Shown here piece by piece: positions 16,242 through 25,174 of a DNA stretch of 64,000 nt. Location of the stretch: the NCBI RefSeq assembly GCF_030812995.1, contig NZ_JAUSTT010000002.1:124001-188000 (forward strand), read 5' to 3'. A program made the translations under genes and the position numbers. Origin of the DNA: Bacillus chungangensis (GTDB taxonomy: Bacteria > Bacillota > Bacilli > Bacillales > Bacillaceae_C). The number at the start of each line of letters is the position of its first letter. Position 1 is the stretch's first letter. The notes beneath the pieces were generated by a model. It was given only the letters and a program-made list of their open reading frames with translations. It was not told the DNA's origin and made no database searches.

Positions 16242-17426
16242 TTATGCTTCTATTTTTCGAGCAACGGCTTTTCTTCCATACGTCATTGTGCGCCACAATT
16301 TCTCCACTGGCCCGTAGCGGAACTTTGTAAACCAAATTTCTGCGAAAACAACTTGGAGTACGTATATTGCTAATGCTAATAAAGTACCGTTTACTAAGCT
16401 AATTTGGTTATACAATCCTAATCCATAGCTATAAAAAATTAATGTTCCGATAATAGATTGCGACAAATAAATGGTCAAAGACATTCTTCCAGCTGTTGCA
16501 AATGGCTTCAACACTTTCGCAATCTGTTTATTTGTCATTAACAATACAATGAGAGCAGCAAAAGCAAATCCCAATATCGGACCGCCTAACATATCCTGAA
16601 TAACCATATATCCAAGATTCGGTTCGATTAAATAAGGCAGTAATTTAATTGGCAAGCCAACTACAAGAGAAAGGAGTAAAATAACGAGCCATTTTACTTT
16701 TTGTTCTTGAGCATTTTGCAGCCACTGAAGCTTGCTTGCTCCTGCTCCAATCATCATCATCGGCAAAATCATGAACAAGAGAAAGAAAATATTTTGCGGG
16801 CCGTTGACCATATACCAATCAGTGAAGCGCTGTCCCATAATCTCGATAAAGGAGCCAGATGAATAAAAATTGATCGAATTTGTTACACTCGTAATATCCA
16901 TCCAAAATGTCATTTCTTTTGGTTCAAAAACAGCTGCGAGAAGCATGAGACCGCTCATCGGTATTTGAACTAGTAAAAATATTCCCATCCCAAGCCATAT
17001 TAACAACTTGCCAGATAACCGGAGCATACTTAACAGAATGAGACCAAACAGTGCATAATTGATTAAGATATCACCAGACCAAATTAAAAATGCATGAATA
17101 ATCCCGATGAAGAGAAGCGCAAGCAGCCTCCTCACTCCTATTTTTCCAAATGAGATGCCTCTTTCCTGTGAACGCTGCCACATGATCATAAGACCATATC
17201 CGAACATCATCGCAAAAATAGGATAGAAGCTTCCTTGTACAAGCACATCAAGCCAAGCATACAACGTGGCGTCTTCATATTCCCACCACTCTATCGGATT
17301 GTAATACTGCCAAGGAGAATGCATTGCCATGATATTGACGAGAAAAATACCTAGCAAGGATACCCCTCTTAACACATCAAGTGATAAAATTCTTTCTTGT
17401 ACCTTTGTTGGCTTCATCTGAACCAT
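16242..17426 (-). CDS. DUF418 membrane protein, second paralogue
   Basis: 394 residues from ATG 17426, chosen for GGAAAAGGGG ending 6 bases upstream; upstream in-frame starts lie inside that site. Signature ILSLDVLRGVSLLGIFLVNIM, then about nine membrane segments and the ending GPVEKLWRTMTYGR. Clearly related to the product of 13581-14777 but diverged, so an old duplication or two separately acquired members. Probably heads an operon with yisK. Role unknown. Confidence 0.87.
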   Translation of the reverse strand: MVQMKPTKVQERILSLDVLRGVSLLGIFLVNIMAMHSPWQYYNPIEWWEYEDATLYAWLDVLVQGSFYPIFAMMFGYGLMIMWQRSQERGISFGKIGVRRLLALLFIGIIHAFLIWSGDILINYALFGLILLSMLRLSGKLLIWLGMGIFLLVQIPMSGLMLLAAVFEPKEMTFWMDITSVTNSINFYSSGSFIEIMGQRFTDWYMVNGPQNIFFLLFMILPMMMIGAGASKLQWLQNAQEQKVKWLVILLLSLVVGLPIKLLPYLIEPNLGYMVIQDMLGGPILGFAFAALIVLLMTNKQIAKVLKPFATAGRMSLTIYLSQSIIGTLIFYSYGLGLYNQISLVNGTLLALAIYVLQVVFAEIWFTKFRYGPVEKLWRTMTYGRKAVARKIEA

Positions 17427-17572
17427 AAACATCCCCTTTTCCAAAACTCGTTAATCTGATTTTAAATGATTTACTTGTATTAGGCGAATGAATCGCATCA
17501 TTAATTGTTATGTTATTCTCTACGAAAGTTAACTATTTTCTTAAAGTTTTTATTAACAGGGTGTTCCATTAC

Positions 17573-17693
17573 GTCCTGGAACATAGAAACTGCATTCTTT
17601 TCTTGCGATGTATCGCTTCACGTTGCTCCCGCCAATGTAGCTAATCGGATTTTTGAGGGAGGAAGGCTTACAGCTAGTTAGATTCGGATAAAA
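17573..17693 (+). repeat. Decayed copy of the structured repeat
   Basis: Only the right half is recognisable: TTGCGATGTATCGC, CCAATGTAGCTAATCGGA and GGCTTACAGCTAGTTAGATT ending CGGATAAA. It has lost the right hairpin. Plus orientation, opposite to copy B 90 bases away. Confidence 0.5.
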
Positions 17694-17783
17694 CGCTGTA
17701 AGAATTTCTCGTCAGCGATTTGAAATTTAATATAATAGTAGGAAGAAACGCTATTATTTTTTAGAGATATATTTAAAACATGA

Positions 17784-18037
17784 TTTATTCAAACATCTAA
17801 CTGGCAAGTAAGACACCCTCACCTGAAGAGTAAGAGGATCAGAAGCGTAGGTGAGGAATAACTGAAAGTCAAATGTTCGGTTAATTAGGGCCGACAGGAT
17901 AAGGAAAGCTTCTTGAATCAGCATCGCACGAAGAAAAAGCGGTTTCCTTATTCGAGGACGGTTTGACTTTAGCATTTGTTCTACTTCTATGAGTGGAGGA
18001 TGGGAGAACCCCCTCCACTCATAAGAAGTTTCACTTT
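17784..18037 (-). mobile_element. Structured repeat copy B (long form, minus)
   Basis: Reverse-oriented 254-bp copy. Left hairpin GAGTGGAGG / CCTCCACTC and right hairpin CCTCACCT / AGGTGAGG differ from the common sequence by compensatory pairs, which supports the hairpins as real structures. Ends TTTAT (17784) and ACTTT (18037). A 111-codon open frame across it (17754-18089) is not a gene. Confidence 0.85.
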
Positions 18038-18182
18038 CTGACTTCCTTCTTTTGATTTCGGAATCAGCTCTTATTTGTATGAGGTTCATGAAGGATAGAT
18101 TTTGTTATTAGTTTTGCAATTAAAATTATACCAAATAACGAAGAGATATACTGCTATTTTTGAAAGGAGTTCCTTTAACGAA

Positions 18183-19781
18183 ATGATTCATGATAAAGTA
18201 TCACGACTTTTTGAAATTAACCGCAGCTTGACACAATCACTGGATGTTGAGGATGTTCTTATTAAACTTGTAAAGGCTGCATTTGATTTAATTGATAATG
18301 CCGACACCGTCATTCTTTATAAACTGAAAGAAGATGGGTTGATACATTATTCCCATGGTGTTGGTGTAAATGAGAAAGCAATGCAGCATGTAAAATTTAG
18401 ACCGGGAGAATCTATAACAGGGAAAGTGTTTTTATCTAAAAAAGGCGTTGTTTGTTCTGGCAATGCGATGAAAGAGCATATGACAAGCATGTCTAAAATC
18501 AATTTTGATTACTTTTTAAAAGGAGTCAACCATCGGGAAATCAAAAGTGGCATGGTCGTTCCGCTATTATATAAAAATGATTGTATTGGAGTCCTCGTTG
18601 TTGATAATTTCAATGAAAACAACGTTCAATTTTCAGAAGACGAAATTAACATTATGGAGATTGCAGCCGATCAAGCCGCCATTGCAATAATGAACTCTAT
18701 GCTTTTTCAAGAGGTGAAAAGCAAAAATGAGGCATTAACTTATTCGCTTGAAGTTCAGCGGAAATTTACAAAGATTCTTCTTGAAGGCAAAGGATCACCA
18801 GCAATTCTTGACATGATTAGTAGAATGCTAAAAATAACAGTTACGTATTCTGATACAATTTTAGACCATGCAAACTATTACCCCATTATTAGTTCGAGGG
18901 AAGTATTTGGATATTTGGTACTGAATAAACCTCTCAAAAGTTTGTCTCTCATACAGAAAGCAGCTTTAGAACATGCTGCAACTGCAATGGCACTTGAATT
19001 TTTTAAACAACATACGCTTTTTGAAAAAGAAATGCATGGAAGAGAAGAGCTGTTTCAAGAGATTCTTAATGGTAGCCGAACGGAGTCAACTAAAAAAATG
19101 CAGGAAAAACTCGATCTATATGATCATAGTAAATTAACCTGTATGATTGCTGAATGTAAAAATGGCATGATTTGGAATAGCAATGCTGTTTTTCAAAAAG
19201 AGAAATTGATTCGTTCGATTGAACAAATTTTAATAAAATATGGTTTCACCCCGTTTGTGTTTACGAAAACATTTCAAATAGTCATTTTGCTAACTGACAT
19301 AGAAAATGAGAAATATAGGAAATTGGTCAAGGAAATTTTAAATGAAGCGAATTTAAATAATCGAATGGTCATAGGCATAGGTAGAGCAGTTCTACTCCCA
19401 GAAATAGTAGATTCTTACAACGAAGCTTCTGAAGCAGCCGCTTTTTGCAAAAGTACAAAGAATAAAGAATTTGCAGCTTATTCAGAGCTAGGTGTGGAGA
19501 GGCTTTGGTTAAATACAGACCAATATCTGTTAAAAAAATTTGTCCATGATAAAATCGGATTGCTTTTAAAAATGGATGCAGAATATGTTGCGACAATGAA
19601 AGCCTTTATTCATTATAATAAAAGTCACAAAAAAACAGCTGCTTCATTGCATATTCATCCTAATACACTTTCCTATAGGCTCAAAAAAATAGAAAAGCAA
19701 TTAGGCATCGATTTTCAACGTAAAGAAGACTGGATTAATGTCGTTCTTGCCTTTCAAATGGATGATTACATAAAAGTTTAA
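18183..19781 (+). CDS. GAF-domain PucR/CdaR-type transcriptional regulator
   Basis: 532 residues from ATG 18183 (AAAGGAG upstream, spacing a little long). Residues ~10-180 form a GAF domain (MVVPLLYKNDCIGVLVVDN; FSEDEINIMEIAADQAAIAI). A middle part (~185-440) is CdaR/PucR-like, and a C-terminal HTH_30 (~475-525) reads KKTAASLHIHPNTLSYRLKK. Such proteins activate catabolic genes when a small ligand binds. It precedes the aldehyde dehydrogenase, dehydrogenase and DUF3100 genes on the same strand and is probably their regulator. Confidence 0.85.
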   Translation: MIHDKVSRLFEINRSLTQSLDVEDVLIKLVKAAFDLIDNADTVILYKLKEDGLIHYSHGVGVNEKAMQHVKFRPGESITGKVFLSKKGVVCSGNAMKEHMTSMSKINFDYFLKGVNHREIKSGMVVPLLYKNDCIGVLVVDNFNENNVQFSEDEINIMEIAADQAAIAIMNSMLFQEVKSKNEALTYSLEVQRKFTKILLEGKGSPAILDMISRMLKITVTYSDTILDHANYYPIISSREVFGYLVLNKPLKSLSLIQKAALEHAATAMALEFFKQHTLFEKEMHGREELFQEILNGSRTESTKKMQEKLDLYDHSKLTCMIAECKNGMIWNSNAVFQKEKLIRSIEQILIKYGFTPFVFTKTFQIVILLTDIENEKYRKLVKEILNEANLNNRMVIGIGRAVLLPEIVDSYNEASEAAAFCKSTKNKEFAAYSELGVERLWLNTDQYLLKKFVHDKIGLLLKMDAEYVATMKAFIHYNKSHKKTAASLHIHPNTLSYRLKKIEKQLGIDFQRKEDWINVVLAFQMDDYIKV

Positions 19782-19871
19782 CTGTGGATATACACAAAAA
19801 TGCAAGCTTATTTTTGTAACCCGGCATATATGAAATTAATAATCTGAATTTTATTATTAATATTATTAATA

Positions 19872-20174
19872 AGGGGTTTTCCTTCATCCCCCACTCATGG
19901 GAAGTAAAGGACGCAACGTCCTCGAAAAGGAAACCGCTTTTCTTCGTGCGATGTATCGCTGCCGAAGCTTTCCTTGTCCTGTTGCAACGCCTTTGTGACC
20001 GACATCCTCGAAAAAGAAGAGCACTTTTTCTTCGTGCGATGCTGATTCAAGGAGCTTTCCTTATCCTGTCGGCCCGAACCAATCGGACATTTACTGGCAG
20101 TCCCCTACCTAGACTTCTTCGGTTCCTCTTATTCTTGAGGTGGTGGTCTTACTGCCAGTTAGATGTGGGATAAA
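19872..20174 (+). mobile_element. Structured repeat copy C (extended form)
   Basis: About 300 bp. The left tip is eroded. The internal module (CCTCGAAAA ... TTCTTCGTGCGATG ... AAGCTTTCCTT) is present twice in tandem. The right hairpin is prolonged here: ACTGGCAGT before CCCCTACCT pairs with ACTGCCAGT after AGGTGGTGG. It ends at ATAAA 26 bases before the aldehyde dehydrogenase start. Confidence 0.8.
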
Positions 20175-20199
20175 CCTTTAAAACAAGGGAGAGATTCAG

Positions 20200-21657
20200 A
20201 TGACAACGATCAAAACATATCAAAACTACATTGATGGCAAATGGGTATCATCTGTAACTGGAGAAACATACCCAAGCACGAATCCAGCAAATACCGAGGA
20301 AGTGTTGGGCTATTTTCAAAAATCAAATGAAGTCGATGTTCAGCGGGCAATTGAAAGCGCTAAAAAAGCATTCCCTGCTTGGGCAAAGACTTCGCCAATA
20401 AAGCGCGGTGATGTGTTATTTCAATTAATCTATTTAATTGAACAGCAAAAAGAAATGTTGGCAAACATCATTACAAAAGAAGTCGGAAAGACAATTTCCG
20501 CCGCTCGAAATGAAGTAAAAGCGACAGTTCAAGCATTAAAGCATTTCAGTGGAGAGGCTAATCGGCTATCAGGTGAAACTGTTCCTGCAATTGATCCCAA
20601 TACATTTGCTTGTACAATTCAAGAGCCTTTAGGCGTCGTCGGTGTTGTAACGCCTTTTAATTTTCCGCTTGGTATTGCGATATACAAAATTGCACCATCC
20701 ATGTTAGCAGGAAATACGATTATTTATAAACCAGCAAGTGATACTTCTCTTATTGCAGTAAAAGTGATCGAGCTGTTTGAACAAGCAGGCATGCCAAGCG
20801 GGGTCTTGAATCTGATTACAGGGCCGGGATCAGTTGTAGGAGAAGCGTTTGGCAATAGTCCCGACATTAAAGCGGTTTCATTCACTGGCTCTTCGGATGT
20901 AGGAATTCATCTTGGAAAACAAGTTACTGCTCGAGGCGGAAAAATGCAGGCAGAAATGGGCGGAAAAAATGCGACGATTATTTTGGAAGATGCTCATTTG
21001 GAAGAGGCTGTTCAAAGCGTTGTCATTAGCGGATTTTATAACAATGGCCAAAGCTGCACAGGGACGAGCCGTGTCATTGTTCCCCGTTCCATTTCACAAC
21101 GAGTCACAAAGATGTTGGTGGAAAAAGCGAAGCAGATAAAAGTAGGCGATGGATTTCAAGAAACAAACGATAATGGTGCTGTCGCAAACAAGCATCAATT
21201 AGATACATATCTTCATTACGTTAACACCGCCATTTCTGAAGGTGCTGTTCTTGAATATGGCGGAAAGCAGCTAACTGAAGGCGACCTAGCAAAAGGCTAT
21301 TTTGTGGTTCCAACTGTTTTTAGTAATGTTGCAAAAAATAGTGCAATTGCGAAAGAAGAGATTTTCGGTCCTGTTATTGTAATTATGGAAGTAGACAGTT
21401 ATGATGAAGCGATAGTCTTAGCAAATGATAGCGATTTTGGTTTGTCTTCCGCGATTTTTACGAATGATCTTCAAAAAGCATTTTATTTTATTCGGAATAT
21501 CGAAACAGGAGTAACCCATGTAAATATTCCATCCAATCACTATGAAAATCAACTCCCTTTTGGCGGAAAAAAGACTTCAAGCATTGGGCCTCGTGAACAA
21601 GGCAGCACCGCATTAGACTTTTGGCTTGAGACAAAAACCGTCTATATAAAACCTTAA
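20200..21657 (+). CDS. NAD(P)-dependent aldehyde dehydrogenase
   Basis: 485 residues, full length. VTPFNFPLGI, SFTGSSDVG (nucleotide site), catalytic Glu in MQAEMGGKNA (~252), nucleophile Cys in NNGQSCTGTSRV (~286) and EEIFGPVI are all present. The N terminus YQNYIDGKWV is typical. It resembles semialdehyde dehydrogenases acting on small carboxylic semialdehydes (succinate or 2-oxoglutarate semialdehyde type); exact substrate not readable. Start behind AGGGAGAG, 26 bases after repeat copy C. Part of the locus with the hydroxyacid dehydrogenase and DUF3100 transporter. Confidence 0.92.
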   Translation: MTTIKTYQNYIDGKWVSSVTGETYPSTNPANTEEVLGYFQKSNEVDVQRAIESAKKAFPAWAKTSPIKRGDVLFQLIYLIEQQKEMLANIITKEVGKTISAARNEVKATVQALKHFSGEANRLSGETVPAIDPNTFACTIQEPLGVVGVVTPFNFPLGIAIYKIAPSMLAGNTIIYKPASDTSLIAVKVIELFEQAGMPSGVLNLITGPGSVVGEAFGNSPDIKAVSFTGSSDVGIHLGKQVTARGGKMQAEMGGKNATIILEDAHLEEAVQSVVISGFYNNGQSCTGTSRVIVPRSISQRVTKMLVEKAKQIKVGDGFQETNDNGAVANKHQLDTYLHYVNTAISEGAVLEYGGKQLTEGDLAKGYFVVPTVFSNVAKNSAIAKEEIFGPVIVIMEVDSYDEAIVLANDSDFGLSSAIFTNDLQKAFYFIRNIETGVTHVNIPSNHYENQLPFGGKKTSSIGPREQGSTALDFWLETKTVYIKP

Positions 21658-21670
21658 AATGGCTCTTATG

Positions 21671-21830
21671 ATAAAGTGAAACTTCCATGAGTGGGGGTTT
21701 TCTCTCATCCGCTACTCATGGTTAGTTGAACCAATCGGACATTTGACTTTCAGTTATCCCCCACCTAGACTTCTTCGATTCCTCTTACTCTTGAGGTTGG
21801 GGTCTTACTGCCAGTTAGATGTAGGATAAA
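21671..21830 (+). mobile_element. Structured repeat copy D (short form, 160 bp)
   Basis: Bounded by ATAAA; the same internal deletion as copy A. The left stem is CATGAGT ... ACTCATG where others have CATCAGT ... ACTGATG, a compensatory change. It ends 12 bases before the next ATG and directly before its GAGG ribosome binding site. Confidence 0.85.
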
Positions 21831-21842
21831 GTGAGGAAGTGA

Positions 21843-22712
21843 ATGGAAATGAAGAACATCGGTTTAATTGGCTGCGGCGCTATGGGGAAAGGAATTGCTA
21901 AAAATTTAGTAAAGAACGGTTTTCACGTTTTCGCTTATGATAGAGATCAACAGGCATTGGATATCTGCAGCGATATTGGCGCACATCCACAAGCCTCGCC
22001 TTTTGAAGTAGGGAAACAGGCTGATGCAGTGATTACCTCGTTACCTGGTCCTCAAATCGTAAAAGACGTTTTGCTTGGAGACGACGGTATTTTTGCAGCA
22101 TTGAAGCCAGGAAGTTTCGTGTTGGACATGAGTACAATTGACCCAAAGACAGCCCAGGATATATATCTGTTCGCAAAAGATAGAAGCATTCATTTTTTTG
22201 ACTGTCCTTTAAGTGGAGGGCCCGCAGGAGCTGATTCAGGAACATTAACGATTATGGTCGGTGGAGATGAAGCTTACATAAATGATGTTCTGCCAATCCT
22301 TCATAGTGTTGGGAGAGATATTATTCTTCTCGGTTCTTCTGGTTATGGACAAGTTGCAAAATTGTGCCACAATATGCTCGTTGCAACCATTACAGCTGCA
22401 TTGGGAGAAGCATTTGCTGTCGGAGAGAAGGCAGGTGTTCCCCGAAAACAGTTAGCAGAAGTCATACAAAGCGGTTCGGCACATAATCGAGTATTATCCG
22501 TTTTTGGCGAAAATATTGTGAAAGATTCATATGAACATGTCCTTTTTAGCCTTCAGCATATGAATAAAGATATTCATTTGTATACAGAAACAGCACAGTA
22601 TTTTGCTCAACCTTCTCCAATAGGTTTGTTGGTAAGCGACATCTATCAAACAGCGATGGAAAAAGGAAAAGGTCTGCTCGATTCATCTGCTGTCTGTCAA
22701 TCAAATGAATGA
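21843..22712 (+). CDS. Beta-hydroxyacid dehydrogenase (3-hydroxyisobutyrate/tartronate semialdehyde type)
   Basis: 289 residues. N-terminal NAD(P) fold IGLIGCGAMGKGIAKNL, substrate motif DCPLSGGPAGADSGTLTIMV and catalytic Lys in GYGQVAKLCHNML (~171). The family interconverts short beta-hydroxyacids and their semialdehydes, a natural partner for the aldehyde dehydrogenase upstream. ATG 21843 has GAGG 6 bases upstream; a second ATG two codons on is possible. Which acid is used cannot be read from sequence. Confidence 0.9.
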   Translation: MEMKNIGLIGCGAMGKGIAKNLVKNGFHVFAYDRDQQALDICSDIGAHPQASPFEVGKQADAVITSLPGPQIVKDVLLGDDGIFAALKPGSFVLDMSTIDPKTAQDIYLFAKDRSIHFFDCPLSGGPAGADSGTLTIMVGGDEAYINDVLPILHSVGRDIILLGSSGYGQVAKLCHNMLVATITAALGEAFAVGEKAGVPRKQLAEVIQSGSAHNRVLSVFGENIVKDSYEHVLFSLQHMNKDIHLYTETAQYFAQPSPIGLLVSDIYQTAMEKGKGLLDSSAVCQSNE

Positions 22713-22761
22713 ATTGCCTAAACCCAAGAAATCAGATCTTGGCTTCTATCCTCTTGATTGA

Positions 22762-22790
22762 AAAATCCCGCTTCTATAAGCGGGATTCTC
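22762..22790. terminator. Hairpin after the dehydrogenase gene
   Basis: AATCCCGCT / AGCGGGATT perfect 9-base stem with loop TCTATA, 51 bases past the stop. The A-run lies on its left and no T-run on its right, so termination of the plus-strand gene is likely but weak. Confidence 0.5.
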
Positions 22791-22799
22791 AATCCTTAG

Positions 22800-23055
22800 A
22801 AACTTCCATCAGTGTGGGGGGAGGGTTCTCTCATCCTCACTGATAAGAAGTAGAACTAAAATTAGGACGCAACATCCCGTTGCAACTCGTTTGTGACTGA
22901 TATCCTCGAAAAAAAAAGAGTACTTTTTCTTCGTTCGGATGCTATTTCAAGAAGCTATCCTTATCCTGTCAGGCTTGAAACAATAGGACATTTGACTTTC
23001 AGTTATCCCCCATCTAGAGGGTAGGGGGTGTACTGCTAGTTAGATAAGAGATAAA
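22800..23055 (+). mobile_element. Structured repeat copy E (long form)
   Basis: 256 bp. The left tip is eroded (starts AACTTCCATC), the left hairpin is imperfect, GCAAC/GTTGC and the AAAGAGTACTTTTTCTTCG core are kept, and the right hairpin loop is shortened (CCCCCATCT...GGGTAGGGGG). Right end GAGATAAA lies 17 bases before the DUF3100 start and just before its GGGAGG. Confidence 0.8.
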
Positions 23056-23072
23056 AATAAGGGAGGAAAGAA

Positions 23073-23897
23073 ATGCACCTACTTAAGAATATGAAGATTC
23101 ACCTTATCGTATTTGTCTTAGTAATTGTCGCAGAATATATTGGTGTTTATAAATTGGACATTGGAATTGGGGTGTTGGCGCTATTTCCATTGCTCTATGC
23201 GATGCTATTCGGGGCAATCATTAGTTGGCCATCTTTAAAGTTATTAAAACAGAAAGAAATGAAAACTGCTTCACGCGTCTTAGAAGTGGCATTCCTACTC
23301 TTTGTCGCTAAATTAGGCACAATGATGGGACCGTCACTTTCACAATTGAAAGATGCCGGACTTCCTTTAATCTTTCAAGAAGTTGGACATTTTTTAGGCA
23401 CGATCATATTAGGGCTGCCAATTGCCATTTTAATTGGAATGAAACGTGAAGCAATTGGTGCTACATTCTCCATTGATCGGGAACCGAACTTGGCAATTAT
23501 CGCTGAGAAATATGGAGCTGATTCAGCTGAGTCCAGAGGCGCACTTGGTGTATATGTTTGCGGAACATTATTCGGAGCTATCTATTTAGCTTTGTTAGCT
23601 GGTTTTCTAGGCAACCTTGGCATCTTTCATCCGATCGCTTTAGCAATGGGAGCTGGGGTTGGATCTGGAAGTATGATGGCAGCAGCAACAGGAGCTTTAG
23701 CGGTCGTTTTCCCTGAAGATGCTGTTGAAATTGCTCTTTTTGCAGGAGCAGCTAATATTATGACGATTATTATCGGTACATATGTATGTATTTTCTTTTC
23801 TCTGCCTGTTACTGTTCGGTTATACAATTGGCTTGAACCAAAATTAGGAAGATGGAAACAAAGTAAACGGAATAGTAAGGAGGAGAACACTTTATGA
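23073..23897 (+). CDS. DUF3100 membrane protein, transporter half 1
   Basis: 274 residues, about eight membrane segments. Gly/Ala-rich segments such as FHPIALAMGAGVGSGSMMAA and LALLAGFLGNLGIF are typical of secondary carriers. DUF3100 proteins usually come with a second small membrane protein, as here. Start behind GGGAGG. Expected at the cytoplasmic membrane, importing an organic acid for the two dehydrogenases upstream; the substrate is inference from context. Confidence 0.8.
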   Translation: MHLLKNMKIHLIVFVLVIVAEYIGVYKLDIGIGVLALFPLLYAMLFGAIISWPSLKLLKQKEMKTASRVLEVAFLLFVAKLGTMMGPSLSQLKDAGLPLIFQEVGHFLGTIILGLPIAILIGMKREAIGATFSIDREPNLAIIAEKYGADSAESRGALGVYVCGTLFGAIYLALLAGFLGNLGIFHPIALAMGAGVGSGSMMAAATGALAVVFPEDAVEIALFAGAANIMTIIIGTYVCIFFSLPVTVRLYNWLEPKLGRWKQSKRNSKEENTL

Positions 23898-24337
23898 AGC
23901 AGCAAATATCCATCATTATCCTTATTGGCATCATTGCATTATTCGGAAATTGGGTAGGCTATGGTGTTTCTCCATTAACAGCGCTGCCAGGAATGTTCAT
24001 CATCATGGCTGTTACTGTAGTCGGATTAGCCCTTACAAAGGTCTTGCCGATTAAATTTCCTGCTGTTGTGTGGATCTCCCTTTTAGCGCTTATAATTACT
24101 TCTCCTATTTTCCCAGGACATGCAACGTTAGCTGATGCAACTGGCAAATTAGAATTTATGGCTTTGGCAACACCGATTTTAGCATACGCAGGCTTGTCAT
24201 TCGGAAAGGATATCAAAGAGTTTAAGAAGCTTGGCTGGCGGATTATTGTCATCTCGCTTGTCGTATATACAGGAACCTTTTTATTTGCGGCTCTTTTTGC
24301 AGAAATCTCTTTTAGAATGACAGGCAAGTTCGGGTGA
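23894..24337 (+). CDS. Small membrane protein, DUF3100 partner (transporter half 2)
   Basis: 147 residues with about five membrane segments: ISIIILIGIIALFGNWVGYG, FIIMAVTVVGLALTKVL, VVWISLLALIITS, MALATPILAYAGLSF, IIVISLVVYTGTFLFAALF. It overlaps the DUF3100 gene by 4 bases (ATGA), with GGAGGAG inside that gene, so translation is coupled. The two together probably make one carrier. No terminator with a T-run is seen before the convergent lutC, only an 8-base stem at 24412-24447. Confidence 0.78.
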   Translation: MKQQISIIILIGIIALFGNWVGYGVSPLTALPGMFIIMAVTVVGLALTKVLPIKFPAVVWISLLALIITSPIFPGHATLADATGKLEFMALATPILAYAGLSFGKDIKEFKKLGWRIIVISLVVYTGTFLFAALFAEISFRMTGKFG

Positions 24338-24451
24338 ATATTCGAGTCAATATTAATGCCTTAATGAATATATTCCCTGTTGTTCATGAAACGAATTATC
24401 ATTCAAGGCTAACTGCTCACAGACGCTTTATCTCGCTCTTGAGCAGTACTG

Positions 24452-25174
24452 CTATTGATCTTCCACAACAATATATGTTGCCTTCATTGGTCCGTGGACA
24501 CCGACTACAAGATTCATTTCAATATCAGCTGAGTTGCTCGGCCCTGAGATAAAGTTAATGCAGGAGGCAAGCTTCTCTCCGTTTTTGATGCGTTGGTGAA
24601 TACTCGTAGCTGCCTGCGTTATACGAGGAACGATCGTGCTCTTAGGAATAATCGCAATATAGGTCTTCGGAAGTAAGCTGACAGACCGCCCTTTCCCGCT
24701 GCTGCTAAAAAGGACGACGGTGCCTGATTCTGCTAGCGTTTGATCACTAAAAGTAATGCCTACATTTGCTTCTTCTGCTAATGTAATATTGTTTTCACCT
24801 GCTTCAGGACTCCAAATATGGACAGGAACGCCTTCCTTTGGCCATTGATGACACAATAAATCAGAAAGGCCAAATTGTGCAAACCTATCATCTTTCCAAG
24901 CTATTACAGGGCCGCCGCCGTGATTAGACACAACTGCTTTTAACGTTTCTGTAAGACTACTTTGTTTCGTCTCCACTAGCTTTGTATGGATATGGACACA
25001 CTGTTCCTTTAAGATGACAAGCAGCTCATCTTGTGTAAGACCTTGCCATCCTTTCCACTGAGGCTGATGCTGCCATTGTGGATTAGGATTTACCTCTGTT
25101 TGTACACCTCTCCCTAAGTTTTTTGCGATTTTTTCTAAAAAACGTTCACGATGATAGATGTTACCTTTCATCAT
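24452..25174 (-). CDS. lutC: LutC, lactate utilisation protein C
   Basis: 240 residues from ATG 25174 (AAGGAGGG 5 bases upstream; a second ATG follows at once). LUD domain: [37 protein letters not shown] and [20 protein letters not shown] are the family core. LutABC oxidises L-lactate to pyruvate in the cytoplasm with iron-sulphur clusters. The start overlaps the end of lutB by 14 bases. Last gene of the operon. Confidence 0.95.
   Translation of the reverse strand: MMKGNIYHRERFLEKIAKNLGRGVQTEVNPNPQWQHQPQWKGWQGLTQDELLVILKEQCVHIHTKLVETKQSSLTETLKAVVSNHGGGPVIAWKDDRFAQFGLSDLLCHQWPKEGVPVHIWSPEAGENNITLAEEANVGITFSDQTLAESGTVVLFSSSGKGRSVSLLPKTYIAIIPKSTIVPRITQAATSIHQRIKNGEKLASCINFISGPSNSADIEMNLVVGVHGPMKATYIVVEDQ

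Noticed and set aside
17754-18089. 111-codon open frame on the minus strand
   Set aside because: It lies almost wholly inside repeat copy B, has no ribosome binding site and its protein is Arg/Ser-rich without pattern; the same reading is broken in the other copies.
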